Assembly (NCBI GenBank): GCA_009741485.1
Contig: CM019218.1
Span: 29,500,115-29,564,114 of the forward strand
Direction: 5' to 3'
Source of the DNA: Malurus cyaneus samueli
Lineage: Eukaryota > Chordata > Aves > Passeriformes > Maluridae
Length of the DNA: 64,000 bases
This document shows, piece by piece, positions 29,936-63,250 of the stretch. Positions within the stretch are counted from its first letter, which is position 1. Every line of letters starts with the position of its first letter. The notes beneath the pieces were generated by a model. The model searched no databases. It was given only the letters and a program-made list of their open reading frames with translations, and had not been told where the DNA came from. The position numbers were made by a program, and so were the translations under genes.

Positions 29936-29997
29936 TTGTATGCTTCCCAGTATTTGAAAGCAGAACAGTGACAAAATGAAGAAATAAGGAGGTGAAT

Positions 29998-30115
29998 CAC
30001 ACAAAATATTCTGAGTTGGAAGGGACCCACAAGGATCATCAAGTCCTTATGTGAATGGGCCATACGGGGATAAAACCTTAGCCCTTGATGTTACTAGCAT
30101 CCTGCTCTAAGGGGA
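29998..30115 (-). mobile_element. Short CR1 3'-end fragment
   Basis: Contains 'atattctgagttggaagggacccacaaggatcatcaagtcc', a familiar avian CR1 tail phrase in inverted orientation. It fades into unrelated sequence by about 30.12 kb. Confidence 0.8.
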
Positions 30116-33100
30116 AATCAAACCCAAAATCAAACCAGAAAAAAAGACCCAAAGAGAAGATCCTACAAACCTGCATCTTTAAGAACTGGAGGACTGCATT
30201 ACAGATTAGGATTTATCACAAAGTATGCAGCCATGCTTCTTACATAGACTAAACCAGTTTTTGTGATGACAATTACACTTTCACTGCATAGTTACAAAAG
30301 TACGTTCCCAGAAAGCAATCTCTAAGTCTCAGCCTAATTCCCCTTTTTATGAGGGAGACCTTGATGGCAAGGACATAGGCAAGCCTGAATAAGAACTCTT
30401 TTCACCACAGCCCTGAAACAAAGCGCTAGGAGGTGAAAAAAAAAATTCACGGTGTTACAAACCATTAATCTAGATCAACTATGAAACTGTCATCAGAAAA
30501 AGGAAGTTCCTAGTCCCCACACAACAATCTGTTCATGCATTTTGCATGAGAGATACAACCAGTGCTCAGTATTTCACCCATCACCAGGCCCGAGAAATAC
30601 CATCCTAGTTTATGCGGGTTTGCCACTGAATACTTTGTTCCTGGACGAATATCTTAATTTCACCACTGGAAAGATGATGTCCTTCCTCCTTTAAACCTTA
30701 GGAAAAGGATCATGTAGGGTTGGGTCACTCTTTTGCCTGAAGCGAAATGGAGATAATGCTTCAGAGATTAAATTGTTGAGGTTGAATAAAATGGAGTACT
30801 CTAAAACATGCTGTGTTTCTGAAAGAGGTGTAATTTTGGTCATGCCTGGTAACATGCTTTGTACCTATGGCTGCTTGGATATATTGGCATACTCTTGCAT
30901 GTGTTGCAAATAAGAGGCCATAGACGAAGGAATGTTCAGTCCAGCATCAAAAAACAGACTTAAGCATGAGACAGGCCACGAGGTGCCCAACTCTGCCAAA
31001 CTGGCAGCCAGTACAATCACACAGTAGCAGAATGTTGGACATCTATGTATTTTTTTCCATTAAAAGTTTATATGAACTTAGCTCTTCAGATTCCTAATGA
31101 GAGGGAGTATTTTAAATGAAGATTTTCTGGAAAAGGGACATCTCAGCCTCCCAAGTATTATTTTTATACTGACCTGCACTGTGCAGCGTAACTAAAAAAT
31201 ATAATAGAAGTATAATTAGACTATTTACATCATTGAGAAAAAAACTTCCAAAGCTTTTCTCCAATCAACTTTGTTTGACTCTGTAAACAGGATTACCCTG
31301 TTTCTGAAAATAAAATTACTGCATTCGTGCTAGAAATACTGTTGTTGTCACCTCAGGAAACTGTTTCTAGAAGCCAAAATTCAATCAGATATACTTCAAG
31401 CTTTCAACTAAGCTTTGTCACAAGCTTAATTTGTGATTATCAGATCTATCACAGTATGACATCAGTTTGCTTTAAAATATTAATTGCAGTATCCCTCTTA
31501 TCTAGAAATTCAATGGGATTTTTATATTCTTAGGAATCATAGTGAAAATAAATAACTTTTTCTTTACCACTACTGCCTTTCATAGACAAAAATACATAAA
31601 CAATTGTATAGCTTAAAATGAAATATACGAGATGCCTACAGCAATATTACAAATATTTATAAGAGTTACACCTTGCTAGGACATTTAAGAGGGTTTTGGT
31701 CTAGGACCCCCATGTAGCTGTCAAACAGATTGATGTAGTTTACAGTACTATCTCCAGACTGTGCATCTGCTATGTGCTTTACATCTTTCACTATTAGAGG
31801 TGCTGTATCATTACACTTCCATCTTGGACTAGTAAGCTGAAGTGTCTCAATAAAAAAATCAAAGCTCTATTACACAGTCTGTACATGCAGACTTACAGAC
31901 ACTCATAGGTGTAAGAGAAATTTACAGCCAAAATTTTCTATGTTGACATTTATCACAGACTCAAAATCACACAGCCACCAACCATAAGGAGAGATGTACT
32001 TATATGCCACTTATCAATAGATTAAGATGCTAATGCTCATCCGAAAAGGATAAATTACACCTAACACACATTGCAGAAGGTTTCCTCCACAGCATCCCTG
32101 ATGTTTTTCATGTCTCCTTTTGAATGGGACATCCTAGGGCAAAGCAGAAAGAGCCTTCCCCAACACTGCAGAGAAACAGGGGCTTTCTCATCATTATTTC
32201 TCTTAGAGCACAGAGTGCAAGCAGGCCAACAAAAATAACACTTCTTTCCTACAAAGATTAAAGAAAAGTGCTAACTTGCAGCAAAGAATGAGGAAGCTCT
32301 GCATTTACCAATAGAGATGCGTGACAACAGGCAAACACCTTCTCCTTGCCTCAGAGGGACATGCACACTTCAACAAGGAAAGTTTTATGTTGTCAGCACC
32401 TACTAACCAGAGAATTTTTGAAGTTCTACTTTAATATTACTGCAGCTAGAAACCATAGTTATTGCATTGAAATGGGATGATGCATGTTGTACAAACATGG
32501 AAGAGAAAAGAGAAAAGAGAAATGTAAAGCCCAAATAAACCTGTTAAGTAAAACTAGTAAGTATATCCATACAAAAGGTACATGTACACAGATAGTCAAG
32601 CACCTGGAAAACACTGAAACTCCACTGATCGATACATTTGTCTTTAACCAGAGGCTCTTGGCATGAGCAGAGCAATATCCAACTGTTTAAAAATGTAACT
32701 ATTGGATGAAGGGCATCATCCCGCTTTGAAACCATGTATTTGTCTCAACCATAAAGACCAGAGGTTGAAAGGGCAGTTAAGAGGGAATGAAAAAGAGCCT
32801 TACAAGTACATACATGGATCCCAGGTTGGACATGATGAGAGAGGTCAGGAGGCAGAAAAATGATGACATAGAAAAAGAGTAATAGGTAAATGCAACAACA
32901 CTTATATTTGTTGAGGTCATAGAGGATAGCAGTGTGACAAAGATATACTGAACAAATAACACAAGAGCACAGAAGCAAGTCAGCTTTCATGGGCTCTTCC
33001 ATCATCTAAGAAAAAGCACATTCCAAATAATCTGTTTCATGGCGCTGAATGCAATTTATAAACAAACAAAATCAAAAAAGCACTGCAGTTACAGCTAAAT

Positions 33101-34013
33101 TCAAGTCATGCTAGAGACATAAAATAGAAGATCAAACAATGACTATGAGTAGCACTAAATGAATTTAGAGATGGGTGGGTAATCAAATATGCTTTGTCAT
33201 TTTATGATGGCAAACACCATAATATAGCAGAGTTGTAAACCAGCAGAGTTATTGTCTTAACTGGAAATTGTGTTTTGGGAGGAAGATCAGTACACTGAAC
33301 TGACAGAAAGTTTGATTATTCTCACGTAGAAACCCATTCTGTTCAAAACAGTCCCTTTGCAGGTATCAAATTCCAGCAATAATTGATCATGTACAGTATC
33401 AACACACACTTAATACTAAAGATGCAACTGGTAATATTACTTACCACCATCATATGGATGCAGTTCCATTCAATAAGCATTTACACAAACATTATCTTAA
33501 AAATTTCCATTTAAACTAGAAGCATCATTAACACTTTAACTGATCAATATTTTAATATGATTTAGAATTTAAAATTTAAGATTTATACAAAAAATATTTT
33601 ATTATATTGAATCTTAATGCAACATACAGTTTTCAAGTATTTTTCTATGAATACTTTTAGAAACCATTTAATTCTTAGCCACAGTACGGTGAAAAATAAT
33701 CAATACATAGTAAATTTATTTACATAATGAGTGAAATATTTACATTTTGTCAATCTACTATTAATCTTACTGCTCTCTTCATGTGTATAGTAACTGTTAA
33801 ATGAAGAAAATAAGATTTTCACACGGATATTTTCCCAGGTGAAAATGCGACCACATTTCATTCTGAAACAACTCTGTACAATCACATAATGAGAATGAAT
33901 TCTTGTAAAACCTGAATAAACAAGGTCTGTTTGAAGCTTAAGAACAGTTTGATGATACCTTTTGAAGAAATAACACAGAAAGTGGTATGTCTCTACTTTA
34001 TTTATTTAGATTA

Positions 34014-34039
34014 TTTGGTGCAATAATTATTGCACCAAA
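34014..34039. repeat. Perfect 26-bp palindrome
   Basis: The left arm TTTGGTGCAATAA is followed directly by its exact reverse complement, with no loop, and the match stops at both ends. The arm resembles the TTGGTGCAA terminal-repeat start of some mariner-type elements, so it may be a remnant of a palindromic MITE. It could also be a chance or gene-conversion product. Confidence 0.9.
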
Positions 34040-35017
34040 ATTTTATTTGGAACTATGCATTATGAAAATGTCTTATGAAAAAAATCTACTTTTATGGACA
34101 AACACATGCTTATTTAGAAACCAGACACCACATGATACCATATGAATTAAAATAAAGATGTGTGCTATTTAGCTGCTACTGCAAAGCATATCAGAAGAAC
34201 CGAAGGCTACCAATGCACAGAGCAGTTACAAATATGGCTGTGTTTCTGTGTTCAAAAGTATCACTTGTTAATTTCTGGAGACAATTTCTGTGATACAACA
34301 TATTACAGTGTTGTCTAATTGACAAACTACTTTCCAGATATGTGATAGGACTTTATCTTACTCTCTTCTTCCCTTTAAAAGTTAAGAAAGGAGCTATGGC
34401 AGAGGTCTTCTTTTCTGAAGTTGTGCCTAATAGACTCAGGACCAGGTACACTGAATTAACTCAGTATCAGGGAGAAGATTGGAATAAAACTATGTGTAAC
34501 AACAACCCCCACATCACCCTGATGAAGAGCAAATTATCTAAGTGATGTCAGACTTTTTCCAGGATCAAACAATAATTAATTTCATCCTGAGCTTACCCCA
34601 CAGATATACTTTATTTTGCATCACAAAGGTAAGAATTATGCCTTTTGGAGTAACCTCCTGCAGGTAATCAAAGCTCTTGACAGCCTTGTCTCATTAATTA
34701 TTTTTGTTCTTCATCATCCTCACCAATTGCTCACCGTTCTGCAAATTTCAGCTATTCCAATAACAGACTGTGCATTTTACCAGTACTATGTGATATAAAA
34801 AAAGCCCTTAATAATTAACAACTACACAACACTTTTGGCCACTAGTTGGCATAAATTTGTGAAAAAAATAGTTCCTAGAGATGTACAGACATCTGATTAA
34901 TTTAAGACTAGGGTAAATATATTTAGTTTCTATTTTAAAAGCACTTACTAGAAGTAAGAGGACACCTGTTTTTCAAGTAGGTATCAGTACCTCTGTCATG
35001 CTGAGATGTATTTGGCA

Positions 35018-35047
35018 TTTATATATATGTGTGTGTATACACATTGT
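35018..35047. repeat. (TA)n(TG)n simple repeat
   Basis: Alternating ATATATATGTGTGTGTATACAC. Confidence 0.8.
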
Positions 35048-38000
35048 CACATATACATTCAATATATATTTGAAATATTTTCCATTTTATATATTTAACC
35101 AAAACCCCAAAAGAGACATGTGTGGGTGAATTTTTGGCAGGAATGAATCAGCTTCCAGTGTAACACATTAGAAATCAACTCACGTATAGCCAGCAAAGGT
35201 GAAGCTATCTTATTTAATAGCTTGCTTTGATGTGTATTTTAACCTACTGTCTGCCATGAAGAAATTCAACATATCATCAAACGTGCCACTGGATTATCCC
35301 AAATGGTCAACTAGACAAAGCCACAACTGAAAAATAACTACATTTATTATTCTTTCTATATAAAATTCTTCTCATTAATGCTCAGCAACATGCATTTGGC
35401 AGCTGAACTGGGTTTTTTTTTTGAAGCAGCAGTTAACAATGCAATTCACAAAACAAAGATAAGCTCAGTGGTTTCCAGGAAACTGAAAGATGAAAGAATG
35501 CAGAGAGAGTCAGACATGGTTTCAAATGAAGAACAAGTGAACTGAGGTCAAACTAAAACCTAAAAGAAATTCAGCAAGGGCCCAGAAACCATGGTACAGA
35601 TAGATTTCAGTTGGATTGAAATTTCACAATGCATTTCAACAATGCATACAATACATTCTTTGATATATTATTTCACTAGAGACAATTTTTTCAATGTAAA
35701 GGAGTAACTCACAGATTCCACAGCCCTTAGTTTCATTAATTCAGGCATAATATTTAGCAGATTTTATGGGTTTATATCAAATGTAAACAAGGTTAAAGTT
35801 TTAACACACAGAGCTAAATTCTGTTTAGTAAAACTATTCGTAATTTTCACCTAGGAAGCAAAAACAAAAAATATTTTGTCCAAGGGACTTTTTAAAATAC
35901 ATTTTAAAATAACTTTTCTCAGATACTAAATTTGTAAAATACTGTATTTTACTACTATAAGCCCAGTATAGCCATGCATTCAGAAATAATGTTTCTAACT
36001 CTTAATAAATCACCTCCTCTAGTCAAAGCAGGGAATTTTTTTATAATTTTACACAGCAAATTACAGTGGTTTAGGAAAGACTAAATGAGGAATTGAAATG
36101 CAATGTGAATTTAAAAACCGTGGATTTTAAATAGATAATTTTAAAGAAAGCTAGAAAAATACCAATGTTAAAAGCTGCACACATCGGCTCTTGCCACAAG
36201 TGAGAGGCAAATCTCTCACAACCTTCATTTTATAAAGCAGAAATGACAACTTTATTACCAGTCAAAATATCTATCCCCCAGAACCATGCCTAGGCACTCC
36301 CGACATACAGTGAAGAGTGCCACCTATTGAATAAAAACCAGTATTTCCAGAAATCATTAAATTACACTGGAAGCATTCTGTTTATGCACTCCCTTCCTCA
36401 ACCCAAGCATTCAGTTGAGTTTTTCATCATGCAGTGTCCTGGCAGAGACCAGATTTACCAAAATATTACTTTGGTATAAAAACAAGGTCCAATCAAAACT
36501 GCATTTAATTTATCTGATCTAAGAAAAAAAAAATTATTCAGTTATATATGTTACATTAAAAAGGAAGAAAAAAGCAGTCTTTCTTTAAGGCTGTTCTTTT
36601 TTCACACATGAAAATGTATCTTTTATATATATTTTACTGTACTGTTAGAAGGAAAAACCTACTTTCATTCAGACCTGAACACTTCTTTACTTACACTAAC
36701 TATCAAAGTATCTTGCAAAGGACCAAATACATATTTCACATCCACATGCCATGATCTGAGTTATGCTACAGAGCAGCAACTGATGAGAAGACACAGCACG
36801 TCCCCCTAAAGAAGTACAACCATGCACTACATAGCAGGCAGCAATGCTACACACTGCACAGGTGGCATTTACTTACAAGCACTATAAATTGGCATTAGAG
36901 TCTACTAATTTAGGGTTTAAAATACACAGTCTAGTCAAGGAAAAATGTGTGGTGTTTTGCAAGAGTCTGCTTGTAATGTGATACCAAACCAAATTGCTAT
37001 AACTCAACCAAGATTTGGAACTGAGCCACTTATACACAAAATATTTGAATGAGTCAGCAGCCCACTGTATTTCCCAGGCTTGCAGAAGACTATCTTGCAA
37101 TTCCCAGACTCACTTCCTCAGATGGTGCTTGCCTCACGAACAAGGTCAGTGGTGACAAAAACTGATATAAAGGTCAATGAGTAGAAAAATATGACAATAT
37201 GCAGACTTATTTTATCTGATTACCCATTAACCTATTCAATATACTGAAGTTCACAGATTTTCCCTATTTATTTGCCACTCTCTTTTAAGTCTTCGATTTA
37301 ACTGAGTAGTGCATTAAAATGAAGTTCTACCATTGTTTTGGTACTGTGAATAAATAAGAATCAAACATGCTGCCTTACTGTGGTCACACATGCACAAGTG
37401 AACAGCCTCTAAAACAATCACCGTTTCCTTGTCTGAAGCCTTTGTTGCCATATTCCATATGTACCCCAGCGCTGCCAGAATAAACCTTGTTTATGTAGAA
37501 AGTGGCTGAAGCATTTGTAATTACAGCAACGGTGCTACAAGTAATTGAGATTATACCACTGCAGTTATGCTGCCACCTGAATCACAAAGCTTTTCATCCA
37601 CACTGGAGATCCCTTTTTGAGGGCAATAAAAGATAACAGGAACAGTACTTTTCTGATTATTATGGAGAGTAAGCCTACTGCTGAATAAAGACTTCCAAAA
37701 GACAAAGGTGGGCTACGTGGATTTTTGGTCAGTCTCAATGAACATATTTGTGTTTTTCTTATTAGGTGAAAAACTCTAAAATAAGCTACACACATAGGGC
37801 AAATTTCCAAAATGCACAGCCATAAAAAATGTTATTTTTCTTTCAATGTAGTGATAGTAAAGCAAGACTACCACAATAACTTAGTGCAAACAACATTCCC
37901 ATTGGACCTGTTCCTTCAAAGAACACTGAAGTACATGAGCCATTAAAAATCCTTTTAGGATGCATTTATATATTATTGTTTATGCTATGCCCCTCAGGGA

Positions 38001-38253
38001 AGGAAGAGAGGATAATGTCTTTGACTATGAAAAACCCTATATTAAAGGTAAGCATGCACTACAATTGAAAAAAAAAACATTTTCCAGATTCAGAATAATT
38101 ATTTGAGAGTTTTACCTCCATATTTCTTAGGGGATTCCTCCAGAAATTTACATAAGGTTACAAAACTTGATTTTATTTTAAGACACGTGGAATGATAAAC
38201 TCCAAAGTTTCCAGACTGAGGGAAGAAAAATACAGCAAAAATAGGAAACTTAC

Positions 38254-58826
<20,573 letters not shown>

Positions 58827-60294
58827 CCCCCGGCACCGCGCTCTTTCCTTGCCCCCGCTGGAGCTCTGCCCTCTCCGTCCTGGCGGAGGAGAGCTACCGG
58901 GAGGGTGCCTCCTTCCCCAATTTCCCCCGTTGCCGGGCCCGTTTGAGCAGCAGGGAAAAGAAGTTACTGTGCTGCCCCTTCTGAACGGCGTGTCGGTGCT
59001 GTGAATTACTAGTGTTTTCATGCGTAGTGTTTTTTGTTGTGTATAGGCCTCCGAATTAATTGTGTCATGTTTGCACACAAGGATAGTTGAATTACTCATA
59101 AATAATTTAAAACTTCAAATTATTAATGTGGTCACTATATTTTATTTGAATATTCACCGTTAATAAAAAATAAGGGGATTATGTTATCCTTATACAAGGA
59201 TATAAAACGAATAAAGGTAAATAACGAGCATTAAAAAAAAACTTTATATTTTTCTCTCTAACATGTATGAGACCATGAAAGTGTCTTCCTAATCCCATCC
59301 CTTTTTTTCTGCATTTAAACAAAATGTGAGGACTAATTCCTATGGTCTGATTAACTTAAACAAGAGGAACAATTTGGGCTCCTACTGCTACCTTTGACAC
59401 CCACGTATGTGAAAATCAGGTTTTCATTGGCAGTAAAAATTCACAACTTTTTCTGAAGAAAAAAGTGCATCTCATTCAAAGTAAGGTTTTGTTTTGACAA
59501 ATTTTTCTGCCAAAATAAATCCTGTTTAGTTGGAGGTATGTATTGCTGCTAAATGACAATGAGAAAGCAGTAAAATGGACAAGAGCATTCAGATGGAATG
59601 CTCCATCTCAGCATTCAGCATTCTGGCTAAACTAAAATATGGGGTTTGCTGTATTAGGAATTACGTTAGCTATGAATAATGAGGTACGGCAGGCAGCTGG
59701 GTGTAACTGCCCAATAGTTTGGGGTTTTTTCTATAGTACAATGCATATGCTTAACAGCTGACAGAGTTTGACACTATCAGTTTGTCTATTACAGACTGCC
59801 TACATCTCAGAAGAGCCTGTGAAAGGAGACCATCCAGCTTTGGATCTGGTTACAAATGGACATAAAACTCCTTTGGAATTGGTGTAGGAGTAGGCTTCTC
59901 ACTGCTGCTTGTCCATGTAGAATCAGTGAAGGTTTCCAATGAGGCTATCACACCTCAAATTGAGTAATAATGGCTTAGCAGGGATATCTCAAACTACAGT
60001 TGATCTTGTGATCTGCTATGTCCTAGAAGACCCAGAGATGAAAAGAGGTTCACAGTTCATCTCAAGTCTTGTAAATCAGGTCATAATAGTCTTCCTCTCC
60101 AATAAGGATTGAACTTTGTTAATAACATTAAATATTACATAATCTCAAATATTGATATAGATGGCAGGTGTACTTCTACTGAAGCTTGAACTAGAAAAGC
60201 AGAATCAAGGGTGTGTTTTCTTTTTTTGCCTTTCCAGGAACAGGTCAATTTTGTTCTTAGATAAACTAGATACTTCTCTGAAGTATGACAATTT

Positions 60295-60312
60295 AAAAAA
60301 AAAAAAAAAAAA
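60295..60312. repeat. Poly(A) run upstream of FSIP1
   Basis: Eighteen consecutive A on the plus strand; no flanking element recognised. Confidence 0.9.
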
Positions 60313-61179
60313 GTTGGAATGGAAAAACCTCTGTTGTCTAAGAAGTGCACATCAAGAAAAGCACTCCAGGATGTGCTTTCCATCCAAAAAGATAGGTTAT
60401 GGCATGATGAAGTCACATATAGAAGCTGTCTTGATACTCAGAACACAGTTGACATAGTAACAGAACTCATTTATCCTTTTCTCCCTAATCCAATCAAAAA
60501 GAAACATAAATAAGGGGGGAAATACAGGGAACTTGTTCCCAATTACTACTGCTTACCTTCATAATCCTCTTCTGAAAAGCCTTTTAATACACAAATAGGT
60601 AGCCAAAACACTTTCATGGTCTCTCTCACTGGAGAGAAAAATAGCAAGATTTCTTTTTTAATGCTCATTAGTTATTTATCTTTGTCTGTTTTTTATATCC
60701 CTCTGTGTAGTCATCTGAAGTACATTTTATTTACCATAGGCAGTATTTCTAAGGCAGACTATAGCAGTTCCAGTACTCAGGTTAGGACAAGCACAGCTAA
60801 TATTGTCAATATTAATTCCTCTAAATATTCAGACAGTAAACAGTCTTTTTTGCAAAGTACAAGTGATTATGTATTAGTATCTTTTGACTGGCATGTGCCA
60901 AGTCAAGGGCAAAGAGCCATGAATTTTGGACCATATTCGAATCTTCCCAGAAATCATCAGTGAGGATGAGTAGAGTTCTGCAATGTGCTCCATCCTCCAA
61001 GTCTATTCTCCAGCAGTCAGATTTAGCCTTTAAATCTATTTGCACAGGCCAAATTACCCCAGACTTTTTCTTCTTAAATTCTCATGTCTTTGCTTTGTAT
61101 TTCACTTTTCTTGTTCAATCATCTAGAAAGAAACGTATATCCTACCAATACTTGTGGTGTTTAAAAACAGCCATCCTTC

Positions 61180-61262
61180 AAAAAAAAAAAAAAAAAAAAC
61201 CAAAACAAACCAAAACAAATCAAACAAAGAAATAACCAAAGACAAAAAAAAAAAAAAAAAAA
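61180..61262. repeat. A-rich tract with two poly(A) runs
   Basis: A20, then a CAAA-type linker (caaaacaaaccaaaac and similar), then A19. It may be the tail of a decayed retrocopy or simple slippage; no element body is recognised. Confidence 0.85.
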
Positions 61263-63193
61263 CCCAAAACACACTTCTGCTTACCTTTAATGTGATAGCA
61301 TGACTTGATTTTTTTTTCCATGTTGGACACTGGAAAACATTTTGCCCAGTCAAATCACATGAACAATCCAAGAGACAGCAGTCATGACTCACAGCTACTA
61401 CTGTCACTTGCAAAGAGTTTCCTGAATTACTGTTTTCTGATGGCAATTCTAGCAGAGACTGTTTGTGAATTTTATGCAGACTATTTCATGCAGACTATTT
61501 TTTCTATAAAAATATGTGATTTTGTGAATTTTTTCACTTCTTTTAAACATTCACATGGATAAAGTGCTGAAAGAAGGACTAAAAACATTCTCAGCTAATT
61601 CTTGAGTTATCAAAAACCACCGTAATTAATTTCTTGGTGAAGGGTTTCAATGTCTTTGCATACAATATGCTAAAAAAAATTACAATCAAGTTTTTACATG
61701 TATTTTTGAAAGAAAGCAGTATTTTTGTGTCAACAGTAAAAACCCATCACAAACCCTTTGCTTTCCAGATATGATAACATGAAATCATATACAATTTAAT
61801 TCTTTAAATTTATCATTGTATTTCATTCAACAAAAGAGTTGAAAAGGTCAAAACTAAATTTGCTTTCCTCAAAGGAGTTCAGATCTGAGTAAACGTTTAT
61901 CCACCTTAAGTAATCACAGAGATTTTGAACAGTATCTATCTGTACGTAAGTGAAACATAAATGTTAAACTTAACCAAAATTCATAAGGAAACTACAACTC
62001 CTACTTCGACTTTCAGGTTTTCAAGATTTTCTCAGTGGCATCTGTTCTTTCACTCACTTTGGAAAAACAAACACTCCATTAAATAACTTGACACTTTAAA
62101 AAAATGCATGCTGTGGTACTTCTCCACCTCTGCCACAAAAGGACCCTTTTTTTTCTGGAATCTTTCTTCTGTCTGATTTCATGCAAGCCATGTCTGTCTT
62201 CTCATCTCTGTATCTTAGAAGGGCAGCTCAAGCTCCCACCACACACCTGGACCCCTTAAAGACTGTTCCTCACACCCAAGCTGACAGCTCTTGAACTACC
62301 AAGAAATGAAGTGCACTGAAACCAAAGAGGAAATGGAGAAAAATATATTTTACACACTAATTTATACACTTTTCTTTAAATACACTTTTATTAAAACATT
62401 TGTTTTTAATGACTTGTAGAAATCCACCACCATGGAGCCATCAGCAGCTGGTCACTCTCTTCAAACATGTCAATAGAAGAAAAGGTACATTCTGCTTTAG
62501 CAGAATTTTTTCTCACTTTTAAGATTAAATGGTTGGATTTAATAAGTGACTGTGAATTTGTCAAGATCCTTCACCTTATCCCTTTTAAACTATGATTTAA
62601 AGCAAACTACTTTCATAAACAGACAGTAACCACAGATAAAGGTTCGACATGCAGCAAAGGGCTGAAATACAGGGAAACCACGGGGAGTAAACAGGTTTAT
62701 GAGACTCCTTTTAAGAAACTACCCACAGAGACAACAGTGAGAGCAGATGAAAGACTACTTGCAAGTGAGTGAGGATTAAAATGGCAAGGCTGCAGTAGTT
62801 TTAGGTCACCGAACAGACCAATACAGTTTAATTAAAGTTCACATTCAGTATAAGTGAGACAATATGCATGTGATTATGCAGGGAGGCAAGCTGCAGCACA
62901 ATGCCTGAAGTGTCACAGAAAGGCTGCTGTGCTGATACCAAGGATGGCATGACTCTGACTGACTCAGGAATTGGGCACCAGATTTGAAAGTCTTGTGTTC
63001 ATACACTGGGTGGCTTACTCTGGGAGCCAAGTGGAGCAGGATGGCTGGTATCTGTATCTGTGAGGATAGAAGGAAAACCTCTCCACCTCTGGCCATATAG
63101 AAAAACAGCATTAATAAACCTTTGCCTTTTGAGGTCTGTCACCAGCTTCTTCACCAAACAATTCAGTTGTCACTGAAACACTCGGAATCCCTG

Positions 63194-63250
63194 TCTCTGA
63201 GTCTCTGTGTGAGAGACAGACTCAAAAACTGACACTGTCACACTCAGAGA
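63194..63250. repeat. Nested inverted repeats
   Basis: TCTCTGAGT (63194-63202) pairs with ACTCAGAGA (63242-63250). Inside, GTCTCT-GTGTG-AGAGAC (63201-63217) forms a small hairpin. Confidence 0.8.

Larger units (their letters stand above)
30116..38253. other. FSIP1 3' intron or intergenic DNA
   Basis: This stretch follows the strong donor after the 38254-38391 exon, so at least its right part should be FSIP1 intron. I looked for a phase-0 exon resembling SEEQLKCLLDEC and found none. It holds the 26-bp palindrome and a TA/TG repeat. Confidence 0.6.

Noticed and set aside
60616..60963. 115-codon plus-strand open frame upstream of FSIP1
   Set aside because: Its length is within chance expectation, and there is no recognisable domain or promoter.
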